A stretch of 39,319 bases of DNA from an uncultured Actinomycetes bacterium (lineage in GTDB: Bacteria; Actinomycetota; Acidimicrobiia; Acidimicrobiales; Acidimicrobilacustridaceae): contig CAMFLJ010000002.1 of NCBI GenBank assembly GCA_945957335.1, positions 1 to 39,319 of the forward strand, given 5' to 3'. Shown here in pieces: positions 22,512-30,017 of the stretch. The notes beneath the pieces are model-generated. The model was not told where the DNA came from. It was given only the letters and a program-made list of their open reading frames with translations, and searched no databases. The translations under genes and the position numbers were made by a program. The first letter of the stretch is position 1. Each line of letters starts with the position of its first letter.

Positions 22512-23528
22512 GTGTTCGTCATCCCCGATCCCGACCTCGTCCTCGTCTGCGTGCGGGGCGTGCGCTCCGGCGCCGCCGCACCCGATGGCCTGACCGAGGT
22601 CCAGGCCGACGTCATCGGCGCCGTCGCGGCCCAGGTCTTCCACCACCCCGTCGACGACCCCTCCACCCTCGAGCCGATCTCGCCGGCGGAGCTCGCCGAC
22701 GCGGTCGCCGACCCGGCCGTGCGCCACCAGATGGTGGTGGGCATGCTCGGCCTGTCGCTCATGGCCCACCCGCCCGACCCGGCCGGCCCCGACCGCATCG
22801 AGGCCTACGCGAGCGCGCTCGGCGTCGACGAGGGGCTGCTGGCCGCCACCCGCCGCTACGTCGAGGGCCACCGGCGCTGGATGCTGTTCGACTTCGCCCG
22901 CCACAGCGTGCTGCGCGACCTGGCCGAGCGGCAGGTGCGCGAGCGGGGCCCGATCCCGCTGCTCGAGCAGGTCGGCGCGCTGAAGGGCGTGAGCGAGGAC
23001 GCCGCCCTGGCCGAGCGGTTCCGCGGCCTCGAGGCCTACCCGCCCGGCTCGTGGGGCCGGGTGCTCTGGGAGTTCTACGACCAGATGGGATGGAAGTTCC
23101 CCGGTGAGAAGGGCGCGGTGCCGCAGGTGACGAGCGAGCACGACTGGGTGCACGTGCTCAGCGGCTACCCCCCGACCCCGATGGGCGAGATCCAGGTCAC
23201 CGCCTTCATGGCCGCCAACCTGCGCGACGACGTGGCTTTCTCGATCCTGTTCTTCGCCATGGGCATCTACGAGACGGGCGCGATCCACGTGCCGCTGGCA
23301 CCCAGCCACGTCGGCACCATGGCCTCGGTGCCCGACGGCGGCGCCCAGTTCGCCGACGCCCTGCGTCGTGGTGGGGCGTGCACGGCCGACTCGCTGCTGA
23401 TGGACCACTGGGCGATGGCCGAGCGGCCGCTCGCCGAGGTGCGCGAGGAGCTCCACGTCGGCCCCAAGCACCTGCCGGGCGAGGACCCGGCGCCGTCGGT
23501 GCCGACGCTGGTGGTGCCGCAGGGCTGA
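22512..23528 (+). CDS. COQ4-like protein
   Basis: 338 residues from the GTG at 22512, where protein-like sequence begins (MFVIPDPDLVLVCVRGVRSG). The C-terminal half resembles COQ4: PPGSWGRVLWEFYDQMGWKF, then HDWVHVLSGYPPTPMGE at 210-226, which is exactly the HDxxH-x11-E metal-ligand signature of COQ4, then helices with FMAANLRDDVAFSILFFAMG. COQ4 is needed for ubiquinone synthesis in eukaryotes and is reported to act in ring C1 decarboxylation/hydroxylation. Actinomycetes use menaquinone, so here it must do something else. It lies 137 bases from the divergent SDR start and inside the mycofactocin neighbourhood. Confidence 0.7.
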   Translation: MFVIPDPDLVLVCVRGVRSGAAAPDGLTEVQADVIGAVAAQVFHHPVDDPSTLEPISPAELADAVADPAVRHQMVVGMLGLSLMAHPPDPAGPDRIEAYASALGVDEGLLAATRRYVEGHRRWMLFDFARHSVLRDLAERQVRERGPIPLLEQVGALKGVSEDAALAERFRGLEAYPPGSWGRVLWEFYDQMGWKFPGEKGAVPQVTSEHDWVHVLSGYPPTPMGEIQVTAFMAANLRDDVAFSILFFAMGIYETGAIHVPLAPSHVGTMASVPDGGAQFADALRRGGACTADSLLMDHWAMAERPLAEVREELHVGPKHLPGEDPAPSVPTLVVPQG

Positions 23529-23580
23529 TCCACCGGGCGTCTCGCGGGCGGGGCGATCGGCGCGCGGGCAAGATGGCCCG

Positions 23581-24294
23581 ATGTCCGGCATCGAGTTGGG
23601 TCACGCCCTCATCACCATGATCGAGCCCGATCGCGAGACGATCCTCGAGTACCACCGCTGGTACGAGAAGGACCACTTCCTCGCCGGCGTGCTCACCGGC
23701 CCGGCCGCCTTCGCCGGCCAGCGGTGGGTGGCCACCCGCGACCTCAAGGCCCTGCGGCGCCCGGCCGAGTCGGAGGTGGCGTCGCCCGTCGACGACGGCT
23801 CGTTCATCACCCTCTACTGGATCGAGCGCGACAAGCTCTCGGACCACACCGACTGGGCGTTCCCCGAGGCGGCCCGCTTCGCGGCCGAGGGCCGCATGGA
23901 CCCCCGCCGCCACCACGTGTCGACCTCGTACTACGACCTGGTCGAGGTCGTGGCCCGCGACGCCGACAGCGCGCCGGCCGAGCTGGCGGTGCACCGGCAG
24001 TACCCGGGCCTCGTCGTGGTGTGGGCCGACCCCCGCGCCGTCGACCCGGCCTCGCTGGTGGGTGGGCCGGTCGACCAGGTCGTCACGTTCCGGTCGATCT
24101 CGCTGCCCGACCCGCTGCCGGCGATGCCCGGCGCGGTGATGTCCGACCCGGCCCGCCCCATCGACGTGCACCTGTGCTTCGTCGACGACACCAGCGGCGA
24201 CTGGGCCACCCGCCACGATCCCGAGGGCGCGCTCCTGGTGGCGCCGTTCATCCCGACCGTGCCGGGCACCACCCGCTACCTCGACGAGCTCTAG
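23581..24294 (+). CDS. Uncharacterised protein, dimeric alpha/beta-barrel-like
   Basis: 237 residues. The start MSGIELGHALITMIEPDRET then ILEYHRWYEKDHFLAGVLTG, with a WY-EKDHF motif after the first strand, and a second similar half beginning IDVHLCFVDDTSGDWATRHD suggest two EthD/ABM-like ferredoxin folds in tandem. No enzyme can be named. A CAAGAT hexamer lies six bases before the ATG, at the spacing of the leaderless promoters in this window. It follows the COQ4-like gene by 52 bases on the same strand. Confidence 0.65.
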   Translation: MSGIELGHALITMIEPDRETILEYHRWYEKDHFLAGVLTGPAAFAGQRWVATRDLKALRRPAESEVASPVDDGSFITLYWIERDKLSDHTDWAFPEAARFAAEGRMDPRRHHVSTSYYDLVEVVARDADSAPAELAVHRQYPGLVVVWADPRAVDPASLVGGPVDQVVTFRSISLPDPLPAMPGAVMSDPARPIDVHLCFVDDTSGDWATRHDPEGALLVAPFIPTVPGTTRYLDEL

Positions 24295-24341
24295 GCGCCC
24301 GCCCCGGCACCCGCCGCCCCGGCCCCCGCTCTGTCCGCGAC

Positions 24342-25352
24342 CTACGGGTCGAGGCCGGCGCGGCGGAGCAGCTCGGCGCCGTCGCGCCGGAGCGTGGGCC
24401 GGGCCCTTCGGTGCAGGTCCTCGCGAGGGTCGATGGCGTGCTCGCACCGGCTCGTGTAGGCGAGCTGGTAGACGACCGAGGCGTAGGCCGAGGCCCTGAC
24501 ATCGGTGTCGAGGGGCATCGGCCACGCGGTGAGCCATGCCTCCACGTCGTCGACATCCGGCGCGGCGTCGTCGCCTGCCTCGCCCGTCGAGCGCCAGGTG
24601 GTCGCACCGTTGGCCAACGCCATCGAGAGGGGGACGATCGAGAGGCTGTCCATGTCGTAGATGGCGCGCACGCCCGCGGCTGACAGCCGCACGTTGCGGG
24701 CAGACCAGTCGGAGTGGGCGACGACCTCCGGACCGACCCCGAGACGAGGAAGAGCCTTCGTGGCCAGGGCGTCGATCCACTCGGCGCCGGCAGCGGTGGA
24801 CTCGAAGTCGAACTCGGGAGAGTGGGGTGGGGGGTAGAGCGCATCCGGTGGACCCGACTGCATCGGATGGCCGCGGAGCCCTTCTGACCAGGGTGCCGCG
24901 CCCACCAGGGCGCAGAGGCCACGGGCCGAGGCCTCCATCTCTGCCGGGCCGAACTCGGACGGCTGACCCGGGTCGTCGAGGTGCTCCTCGGCCGTGGCCA
25001 ACCCGGCCCCGAGTGGTTCCGGCCCGGCGATCGGGGAGGCACAGGGCACCCCTGCGGATGCCAGGCCTCGCTGGGTCGAGACGACGGCAGACAAGAACCG
25101 CGAGGTGCAGTGCGGCTGGTAGGCCTTGATCACCACGGTCGACCCGTCGTCGAGGACGACGCCCGTGACCGATCCGGCGGACACGACGTGGAACGTCGCT
25201 TCGGCGACGCCCTGGCCCAGCACTCGATGGCACCAGACGACGACCTGGTCAGCGATCAGCGACGGGTCCTCGGTGCCGTGCACGGCTCTGTGGACGGCGA
25301 TCGGTCGGCCCCACCGTTCGATCTCCGTCCGGACCGCGTCCTCGACGTCCAT
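24342..25352 (-). CDS. Aminoglycoside phosphotransferase-like (APH family) kinase
   Basis: 336 residues from the ATG at 25352, with AAGGGAAGG upstream. An N-terminal lobe contains GVVLDDGSTVVIKAYQPH, with the ATP-binding lysine in VIKAY. The C-terminal lobe has VVAHSDWSARNVRL (HxDxxxxN catalytic loop, near residues 211-218) and AIYDMDSL (metal-binding DxD). This is the APH/choline kinase fold. Substrates range from antibiotics to homoserine and small alcohols, so resistance should not be assumed. The gene lies downstream of mftC on the same strand, separated by a hairpin. Codon choice looks less uniformly GC-rich at third positions than in neighbours, which hints at later arrival. Confidence 0.75.
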   Translation of the reverse strand: MDVEDAVRTEIERWGRPIAVHRAVHGTEDPSLIADQVVVWCHRVLGQGVAEATFHVVSAGSVTGVVLDDGSTVVIKAYQPHCTSRFLSAVVSTQRGLASAGVPCASPIAGPEPLGAGLATAEEHLDDPGQPSEFGPAEMEASARGLCALVGAAPWSEGLRGHPMQSGPPDALYPPPHSPEFDFESTAAGAEWIDALATKALPRLGVGPEVVAHSDWSARNVRLSAAGVRAIYDMDSLSIVPLSMALANGATTWRSTGEAGDDAAPDVDDVEAWLTAWPMPLDTDVRASAYASVVYQLAYTSRCEHAIDPREDLHRRARPTLRRDGAELLRRAGLDP

Positions 25353-25372
25353 CCGGGCCTTCCCTTCGGGTG

Positions 25373-25395
25373 GGGCGACCCCGGGGGCGTCGCCC
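25373..25395 (-). terminator. Hairpin after mftC
   Basis: GGGCGAC (25373-25379) pairs with GTCGCCC (25389-25395); the loop can itself fold as CCC/GGG. It lies 16 bases past the mftC stop in the 58-base gap before the kinase gene and probably ends or weakens the mftABC transcript. Confidence 0.45.
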
Positions 25396-25410
25396 GGCGC
25401 ACCGGATCGG

Positions 25411-26544
25411 TCAGAGGATGGTGACGGGGATGCGCTTGCGGCCGACGCCGATCGGCTTCGAGTGGTCGTGGCTGACCGTCGGGCGCACCGCGCCGCCATC
25501 GGCATCGAGCGCCTTGAGGGCTTCCTCGCCGTAGCCGAACACGCACTCCGGGTCGGGGGCGTCGAGGGGCAGGCCGGTGAAGAACTTGGCGGCCATGCAA
25601 CCGCCGCCGCAGGCGTCGAAGCTGCCGCACGAGGCGCAGGCCCCGGGGCTCGAGGGCTCGCGCAGCGAGGTGAAGAGGTCGGACGAGCGCCAGATGGCGG
25701 CGAACCCGCCCTCGTCGCGCACCGAGCCGGCCATGAACTCGTCGTGCAGCACGAACGGGCAGGCGTAGACGTCGCCCACCGGGTCGATGAGGCAGACCAC
25801 CCGGCCGGCGCCGCACAGGTTGAGGCCCGGCAGCGGCTCGCCCAGCGCCGAGAGGTGGAAGAACGAGTCGCCGGTGAGGACGTGGGGGCGCTCGAGGAGC
25901 CAGTGGTAGAGGCGCACCTGTTGCTCGGAGGTGGGGTGCAGCTCGTGCCAGGTGTCGATGCCGCGGCCCGAGGGGCGGAAGCGGGTGAGGCGGAGCTCGG
26001 CGCCGTACTCGTCGGCCAGGGCCTCGTAGGCGTCGACCTGGTCGACGTTCTGGCGGGTCATGACCACCGAGAGCTTGAACTGGGGGTAGCCCGCCGCCTT
26101 CAGGTGGTCCATGGCCTGGCGCACCCGGGCGTGGGTGCCCTCGCCGCGGATGAGGTCGTTGGTCTCCTCGTCGACGCCGTCGAGCGAGATCTGGATGTCG
26201 ACGTAGTCCATCGCCGCCAGGCGCTTCGCGTTCTCGGCGGTGATGCGGCCGCCGTTGGTCGAGAACTTCACGCCGACGCCGCGCTCGACGCAGTACTCGA
26301 CGATCTCGAAGAAGTCGGGGCGGAGCATGGGCTCGCCGCCTCCGATGTTCACGTAGAACACCTGCATCTCGGCGAGCTGGTCGACGATGCCCTTCATCTC
26401 CTCGGTGCTGAGCTCGCGGGGGTCGCGGCGGCCCGAGCTGGAGAGGCAGTGGACGCACTGCAGGTCGCAGGCGTAGGTCCACTCCCAGGTGAGGCAGATG
26501 GGGGAGTTGAGGCCCTGGGCCAGCTGGTCGGTGAGCGCGGTCAC
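25411..26544 (-). CDS. mftC: Mycofactocin radical SAM maturase MftC
   Basis: 377 residues from a GTG whose GTGA overlaps the mftB stop. The radical SAM cluster motif CDLQCVHC (Cys26, 30, 33: CxxxCxxC) is followed by VNIGGGEPMLRPDF and VKFSTNGGRI. The C-terminal SPASM-type region carries further cysteines (LCGAGRVVCL, YACPF, CASCGSFDACGGGCM, ECVF) for auxiliary Fe-S clusters. MftC decarboxylates the C-terminal tyrosine of MftA and then cyclises Val-Tyr, with MftB presenting the peptide. Gene order mftA-mftB-mftC is the standard one. Confidence 0.95.
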   Translation of the reverse strand: MTALTDQLAQGLNSPICLTWEWTYACDLQCVHCLSSSGRRDPRELSTEEMKGIVDQLAEMQVFYVNIGGGEPMLRPDFFEIVEYCVERGVGVKFSTNGGRITAENAKRLAAMDYVDIQISLDGVDEETNDLIRGEGTHARVRQAMDHLKAAGYPQFKLSVVMTRQNVDQVDAYEALADEYGAELRLTRFRPSGRGIDTWHELHPTSEQQVRLYHWLLERPHVLTGDSFFHLSALGEPLPGLNLCGAGRVVCLIDPVGDVYACPFVLHDEFMAGSVRDEGGFAAIWRSSDLFTSLREPSSPGACASCGSFDACGGGCMAAKFFTGLPLDAPDPECVFGYGEEALKALDADGGAVRPTVSHDHSKPIGVGRKRIPVTIL

Positions 26545-26840
26545 GAGGACTCCTCGGGGACGATGAAGTCGCCGGCGGCGAGCGACGTGAGGGCCTTCTC
26601 GAACGACGGCCAGCGGCGGTCGTCGATGCCGGCGGCGGTGAAGGCGGCCCGCGCGCTCGGCTCGTCGGCGAGGCGCTCGACCAGGTCGACGAGGTCGGGC
26701 GAGCGCAGGAAGGTGAGGCGCCGGTTGCCGTAGTGGTAGGCCAGCGCGCCGAAGGGCTCGGGGCGCAGGGCCACCCGCTCGTGCAGGTGCCACCGGCGAT
26801 CGGCGTCGAACGTGGTGGTCACGGTTGTCGCGGTGGTCAT
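26541..26840 (-). CDS. mftB: Mycofactocin precursor-binding protein MftB
   Basis: 99 residues from the ATG at 26840; upstream codons in frame belong to the mftA region read out of frame. It is a PqqD-like RiPP recognition element: WHLHERVALRPEPFGALAYH then YGNRRLTFLRSPDLVDLVER, a winged-helix-like strand-helix pattern, with LRPEPFGALAYHYGNRRLTF typical of MftB. It binds the leader of MftA and delivers it to MftC. It overlaps mftC by four bases, so the two are translationally coupled. Confidence 0.92.
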   Translation of the reverse strand: MTTATTVTTTFDADRRWHLHERVALRPEPFGALAYHYGNRRLTFLRSPDLVDLVERLADEPSARAAFTAAGIDDRRWPSFEKALTSLAAGDFIVPEESS

Positions 26841-26901
26841 GACGGTGCCGTGCCGGTGGTCCCGCGAGGCGGGACCGGGGCCGGACGGGCGAGGCGTCGG
26901 C

Positions 26902-27018
26902 TCAGTAGACGCCGCACATGCCGTCGATGGAGATCTCCTCGACGAGGAGCTCCTCTTCGGCGGTGTCGTCGTCGGTGACCAACTCGTCGGTCTCGGTGTG
27001 CTCGAGCGTCTGCTCCAT
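26902..27018 (-). CDS. mftA: Mycofactocin precursor peptide MftA
   Basis: A 38-residue peptide translated by hand: MEQTLEHTETDELVT at the start, a run of acidic residues, then EELLVEEISIDGMCGVY at the end. The C-terminal IDGMCGVY with the final Val-Tyr is the mycofactocin core that MftC modifies, and the acidic EELLVEEISIDG part is the segment recognised by MftB. A strong ribosome site (GGAGGGGAC) stands just before the ATG at 27018. It is the first gene of mftABC, 61 bases before mftB. A 48-base hairpin repeat lies 79 bases upstream. Confidence 0.96.
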   Translation of the reverse strand: MEQTLEHTETDELVTDDDTAEEELLVEEISIDGMCGVY

Positions 27019-27096
27019 GTCCCCTCCAGAGGAAGCGGCGGTGCGCCCATCCTACCGGCCCCGCCCGGCCCGCCTGTAGCCCGGCCCCGGCCTGTC

Positions 27097-27144
27097 CCTC
27101 TGGTTCGGTTCATGAGCCCATGGGCGACGTGCTGTACCAGAGGG
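27097..27144. repeat. 48-bp hairpin repeat, copy A (intergenic)
   Basis: The element begins CCTCTGGT (27097-27104) and ends with the exact complement ACCAGAGG (27136-27143) plus G. Inside are further nested pairs: CGG/CTG, CATG/CGTG and GCCC-AT-GGGC. Nearly the whole element therefore folds into one stem with small internal loops. A copy with 45 of 48 identical bases is at 32942-32989. It lies upstream of mftA and upstream of the methyltransferase operon. Confidence 0.85.
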
Positions 27145-27153
27145 GCCGGCGGG

Positions 27154-27183
27154 GCGCGCGGTGGCGCGCGTTTGTGCGCGCGG
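27154..27183 (+). promoter_or_regulatory. Three tandem GCGCGCG boxes, possible RHH operator
   Basis: GCGCGCG occurs at 27154-27160, 27164-27170 and 27176-27182, with starts 10 and 12 bases apart; the first and third continue as GCGCGCGGT. Ribbon-helix-helix dimers bind arrays of short repeats about one helical turn apart, and the next gene encodes such a protein. The boxes end 12 bases before the promoter box at 27195. Confidence 0.5.
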
Positions 27184-27194
27184 TATCCACCACG

Positions 27195-27217
27195 CTGTCA
27201 CACCCCCTGGGTACCGT
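27195..27217 (+). promoter_or_regulatory. Damage-type promoter of the methyltransferase operon (leaderless)
   Basis: CTGTCACAC (27195-27203), eight bases, TACCGT (27212-27217), then seven bases to the GTG at 27225. The nine-base box, N8 and TAnnnT layout equals that of the mycobacterial RecA-independent, PafBC-dependent promoter (tTGTCRgtg-N8-TAnnnT), though the last three bases of the box differ. Fifteen bases (27194-27208) are identical to 36118-36132 before sbcD. Confidence 0.55.
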
Positions 27218-27224
27218 CGCCGAC

Positions 27225-27407
27225 GTGGCCCGACCCCGCACCTTCGAAGAGCCGCGCGTGCCCACCGCCGTGCGCCTGCCCGAGTCGCTGCACGACCGCC
27301 TCCACCGCGAGGCCTCGGCGCGCGACGTCTCGGCCAACCTGCTCGTCACCAAGGCGCTCGAGGCCTACCTCGAGAAGCTCCCTCCCGTCGAGGAGGTCGC
27401 CCCGTGA
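27225..27407 (+). CDS. Ribbon-helix-helix DNA-binding protein
   Basis: 60 residues from the GTG at 27225, supported by the promoter seven bases upstream. After MARPRTFEEPRV comes PTAVRLPESLHDRLHREASA then RDVSANLLVTKALEAYLEKL: one strand and two helices, the ribbon-helix-helix (CopG/Arc) fold of plasmid repressors and antitoxins. The next gene overlaps it by four bases (GTGA) and is a DNA methyltransferase, so it probably works as the operon's own repressor, like the C-protein of some restriction systems but of a different fold. The tandem GCGCGCG boxes are its likely operator. An antitoxin role is possible but no toxin is seen. Confidence 0.8.
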   Translation: MARPRTFEEPRVPTAVRLPESLHDRLHREASARDVSANLLVTKALEAYLEKLPPVEEVAP

Positions 27408-28897
27408 CCGAGCCCAAGAAGCGCACGCGGACCGTCACCTCCAACTTCGGGTCGTCGCGGCGGGAGAGCCACGACGCCACCGCCTTCTACGACCGCTTCG
27501 TGGCCCCCGAGGTCTCCTCCGACGACACCGTCGAGCTCAACGACCCCGGCGTGGTCGACACCATCCACCTCGGCGACATCTCCGAGGTGCAGAACCTCAA
27601 GCCCAACTCGGTGGCCCTCGTGGTCACCTCGCCGCCCTACTTCGCGGGCAAGGCCTACGAGGAGAGCCTCGGCGAGAACGGCGTGCCGGCCGACTACTTC
27701 GAGTACCTCGCCATGCTCGAACGGGTCTTCGCCGAGTGCGAGCGCGTGCTCGAGCCGGGCGGGCGCATCGCGGTCAACGTCGCCAACCTCGGCCGTCGCC
27801 CCTACCGGTCGCTGGCCGGCGACGTCACCCAGATCCTCCAGGACCTCGGCCTGCTGTTGCGGGGCGAGGTCGTGTGGTGGAAGGGCCGGGCCGCCGGCGG
27901 CTCGTGCGCATGGGGCACGTTCCAGCGCCCCTCCAACCCGGTGCTGCGCGACGTCACCGAGCGGGTGGTCATCGCCAGCAAGGGCCGCTTCGAGCGGGCG
28001 CTCACGCCGGCCCAGCGCGAGAAGCGCGGCCTGCCCCACGAGTCGACCATCTCCAAGGACGAGTTCCTCGAGGCCACCACCGACCTCTGGGAGATGCCGC
28101 CCGAGAGCGCCACCCGGGTCAACCACCCGGCGCCGTTCCCGGTCGAGCTGCCCGAGCGGCTGATCCACCTCTACACCTACAAGGGCGACCTCGTGCTCGA
28201 CCCGTTCATGGGCTCGGGCAGCACCGCGGTGGCCGCCGTGCGCACCGACCGCCACCACGTGGGCTACGACCTCGACCCCGAGTACGTCGCCCGGGCCGAG
28301 GCCCGCATCGCGGCCGAGGTCGAGCGCCTCGGCGCCATCGACGTCGACCAGCTCTCGCTGTTCAAGGTCACCCTCCCGGCGGTGAAGGTGAAGGACCAGC
28401 CCGAGCCCGAGCCCGGCGACTACCAGTCGCGGGCCGTGCGCGAGGGCCGCCAGGCCAAGGAGATCGCCGAGGCCCTGCTCAAGGACTGCGGCTTCGACAT
28501 CAAGGGCCACGACGTGGGCATGCCCGGCGGCGTCGAGGTCAACATCGTGGCCGCCGACGCCAACGGCACCGACTGGGCCTTCGACGTGTCGGGCGCCTTC
28601 ACCTCCAACCGGGCCGGGCTCAAGCGCACCGACACCCTCTGGAAGGCGCTGGGCAAGGCGTCGGTGCTCTCGCTCGACCCCACCTTCGACATGCCCGTGG
28701 TGCTGCTCACCACCGACAAGCCGGCCAAGGGCAGCGCGGGGGCCAAGGCCCTGGCCGCCTCCACCGGATGGCACCCCGGCCGCGAGCGCCGCCGGCCGGT
28801 GGCCGCGGTGGTCGAGATGCTCGACGCGCAGGGCCGGGCCGAGCTCACGCGCTACGCCGCCGAGGGCCGCATCGCCCTGCCGCACCTCCCCGACTGA
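27404..28897 (+). CDS. DNA methyltransferase (beta-type, TSPPY) with extra C-terminal domain
   Basis: 497 residues from a GTG overlapping the previous stop. Motif IV TSPPYF (about residue 70) precedes motif I DPFMGSGSTAVAA (about 266-278), the beta order of N4-cytosine and N6-adenine DNA methyltransferases. Between them are GGRIAVNVANLG and a region with WWKGRAAGGSCAWGTFQRPS that could read the target. Residues 340-497 form an additional domain, EVNIVAADANGTDWAFDVSG then AFTSNRAGLKRTDTLWKALG. Its strand-turn-strand layout recalls PD-(D/E)xK nucleases, but the lysine is missing (DVSG), so I suspect a non-catalytic or recognition domain. It is followed after six bases by a nuclease-like gene. 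Confidence 0.85.
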   Translation: MTEPKKRTRTVTSNFGSSRRESHDATAFYDRFVAPEVSSDDTVELNDPGVVDTIHLGDISEVQNLKPNSVALVVTSPPYFAGKAYEESLGENGVPADYFEYLAMLERVFAECERVLEPGGRIAVNVANLGRRPYRSLAGDVTQILQDLGLLLRGEVVWWKGRAAGGSCAWGTFQRPSNPVLRDVTERVVIASKGRFERALTPAQREKRGLPHESTISKDEFLEATTDLWEMPPESATRVNHPAPFPVELPERLIHLYTYKGDLVLDPFMGSGSTAVAAVRTDRHHVGYDLDPEYVARAEARIAAEVERLGAIDVDQLSLFKVTLPAVKVKDQPEPEPGDYQSRAVREGRQAKEIAEALLKDCGFDIKGHDVGMPGGVEVNIVAADANGTDWAFDVSGAFTSNRAGLKRTDTLWKALGKASVLSLDPTFDMPVVLLTTDKPAKGSAGAKALAASTGWHPGRERRRPVAAVVEMLDAQGRAELTRYAAEGRIALPHLPD

Positions 28898-28903
28898 CCG
28901 GCC

Positions 28904-29998
28904 GTGTCGGCCGACCGCACCTTCGTCACCGAGCTGGCCACCGGCCTCGGCATGCTCCTGCCCCCCGAGGGCGAGGTGGCGGAGCTCGGCGCGCTCATCG
29001 ACGCCCGCCCCCCGCAGCTCGCCAACCTCGGACCCGACGGGTGGCAGCGCCTCGCCGAGCTGTGGGCCGGTGGGGCCTTCGCCGACGACTTCGCCCACGG
29101 CGCGGCCAACGGCCGGGCCTTCGCCGCCGCTCCCGACGCCCTCAACGGCCGGCCACCGCGCATCGTCGAGTGGACCGGCCCCCGCCGGGCTCCCGGCGAC
29201 GAGGTCGTGCCTGCCGACCTGCGCGTCGACCACGTCTACCTCGTGAGCTGCAAGTACCTGTCGAAGGTGCTGCACAACGCCTCGCCTCCCCGGCTGGTCG
29301 ACGGGCTGCTGGCCCAGGGCCCGGTCGAGGAGCGCGGCGACTGGTACGCCGCGGTCGCACCCGCCGAGCACGCCGAGCTCTACGCCGCGTGCACCGACGC
29401 CCTCGGCGGCGGCTGGCCGGCGCGGGCCGACGAGCTCGACACCGAGCAGCGCCGCGCCCTCGCCACAGCCCTGCGCGGCGCCTGGCCCGACGACGCGGTC
29501 GAGCCCTACGGCCGTCTGTGCGCGGCCGTGGCCTCGGCCACCGTCGCCCGCTGGTCGGCCCGCATCGACGCGCGCTCCCGCGAGGCGCTGCTCTGGCGGC
29601 TGCTGCGCATCGGCTCGGCCCCCTACTTCGTGCTCGGCAGCAGCGCCTCGGGGCCGATGCGGCTCCGCATCGACACGCCGTGGGACTGGCGCCAGCGGTT
29701 CGCCCTGCGGGGCTTCGAGGTCGAGGCCCAGCCCGGCGGCCAGCCGCGCGTGGCCTGGCGGGGCCACTACCGGGTGCTCGCCACCGGCGACGACCGCACG
29801 GTCGAGGGCCACGTCGAGCTGCGCTGGAGCCACGGCCGCTTCAGCGGGCCGCCCGAGGCCAAGGTCTACCTCGACACCCCTCACGACCAGGTGCCCGGCT
29901 ACCACCCGCTCGACGGCGGGCCCGTGGCCCCGGCCGATCCACCGCCGCCGGCCGATGGCGACGTCGACGGCGACCTCGACCTGACCCTGTTCGGCTGA
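28904..29998 (+). CDS. Restriction endonuclease-like protein partnered with the methyltransferase
   Basis: 364 residues from a GTG six bases after the methyltransferase stop. The most telling part is PADLRVDHVYLVSCKYLSKV then LHNASPPRLVDGLL (about residues 105-137). An acidic residue at the edge of a strand followed about 12 residues later by a strand ending in xCK and then a conserved N-SP helix resembles PD-(D/E)xK restriction enzymes, with Ser in the usual acid position. The C-terminal half has FVLGSSASGPMRLRIDTPWD and RWSHGRFSGPPEAKVYLDTP, beta-rich and possibly DNA binding. I do not recognise a named family. Context (RHH regulator, methyltransferase) argues for the nuclease of a restriction-modification system. 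Confidence 0.6.
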   Translation: MSADRTFVTELATGLGMLLPPEGEVAELGALIDARPPQLANLGPDGWQRLAELWAGGAFADDFAHGAANGRAFAAAPDALNGRPPRIVEWTGPRRAPGDEVVPADLRVDHVYLVSCKYLSKVLHNASPPRLVDGLLAQGPVEERGDWYAAVAPAEHAELYAACTDALGGGWPARADELDTEQRRALATALRGAWPDDAVEPYGRLCAAVASATVARWSARIDARSREALLWRLLRIGSAPYFVLGSSASGPMRLRIDTPWDWRQRFALRGFEVEAQPGGQPRVAWRGHYRVLATGDDRTVEGHVELRWSHGRFSGPPEAKVYLDTPHDQVPGYHPLDGGPVAPADPPPPADGDVDGDLDLTLFG

Positions 29999-29999
29999 G

Positions 30000-30015
30000 C
30001 CGCCTCCGGAGGCGG
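30000..30015. terminator. Bidirectional terminator palindrome
   Basis: CCGCCTCCGGAGGCGG is a perfect 16-base inverted repeat in the 19-base gap between the nuclease-like gene (ends 29998) and the convergent DedA gene (ends 30018). Confidence 0.55.
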
Positions 30016-30017
30016 GG

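Noticed and set aside
27097-27144. tRNA-like or small RNA gene in the hairpin repeat
   Set aside because: There is no acceptor/anticodon arrangement, and the second copy lies inside a protein gene; a palindromic repeat explains it better.
27225-27407. Toxin-antitoxin pair with the RHH protein as antitoxin
   Set aside because: The overlapping partner is a DNA methyltransferase, not a toxin-sized gene; no toxin fold is seen nearby.
27365-29905. 846-codon antisense open frame over the methyltransferase operon
   Set aside because: Shadow composition; the sense strand shows SPPY and GxGxT methyltransferase motifs.
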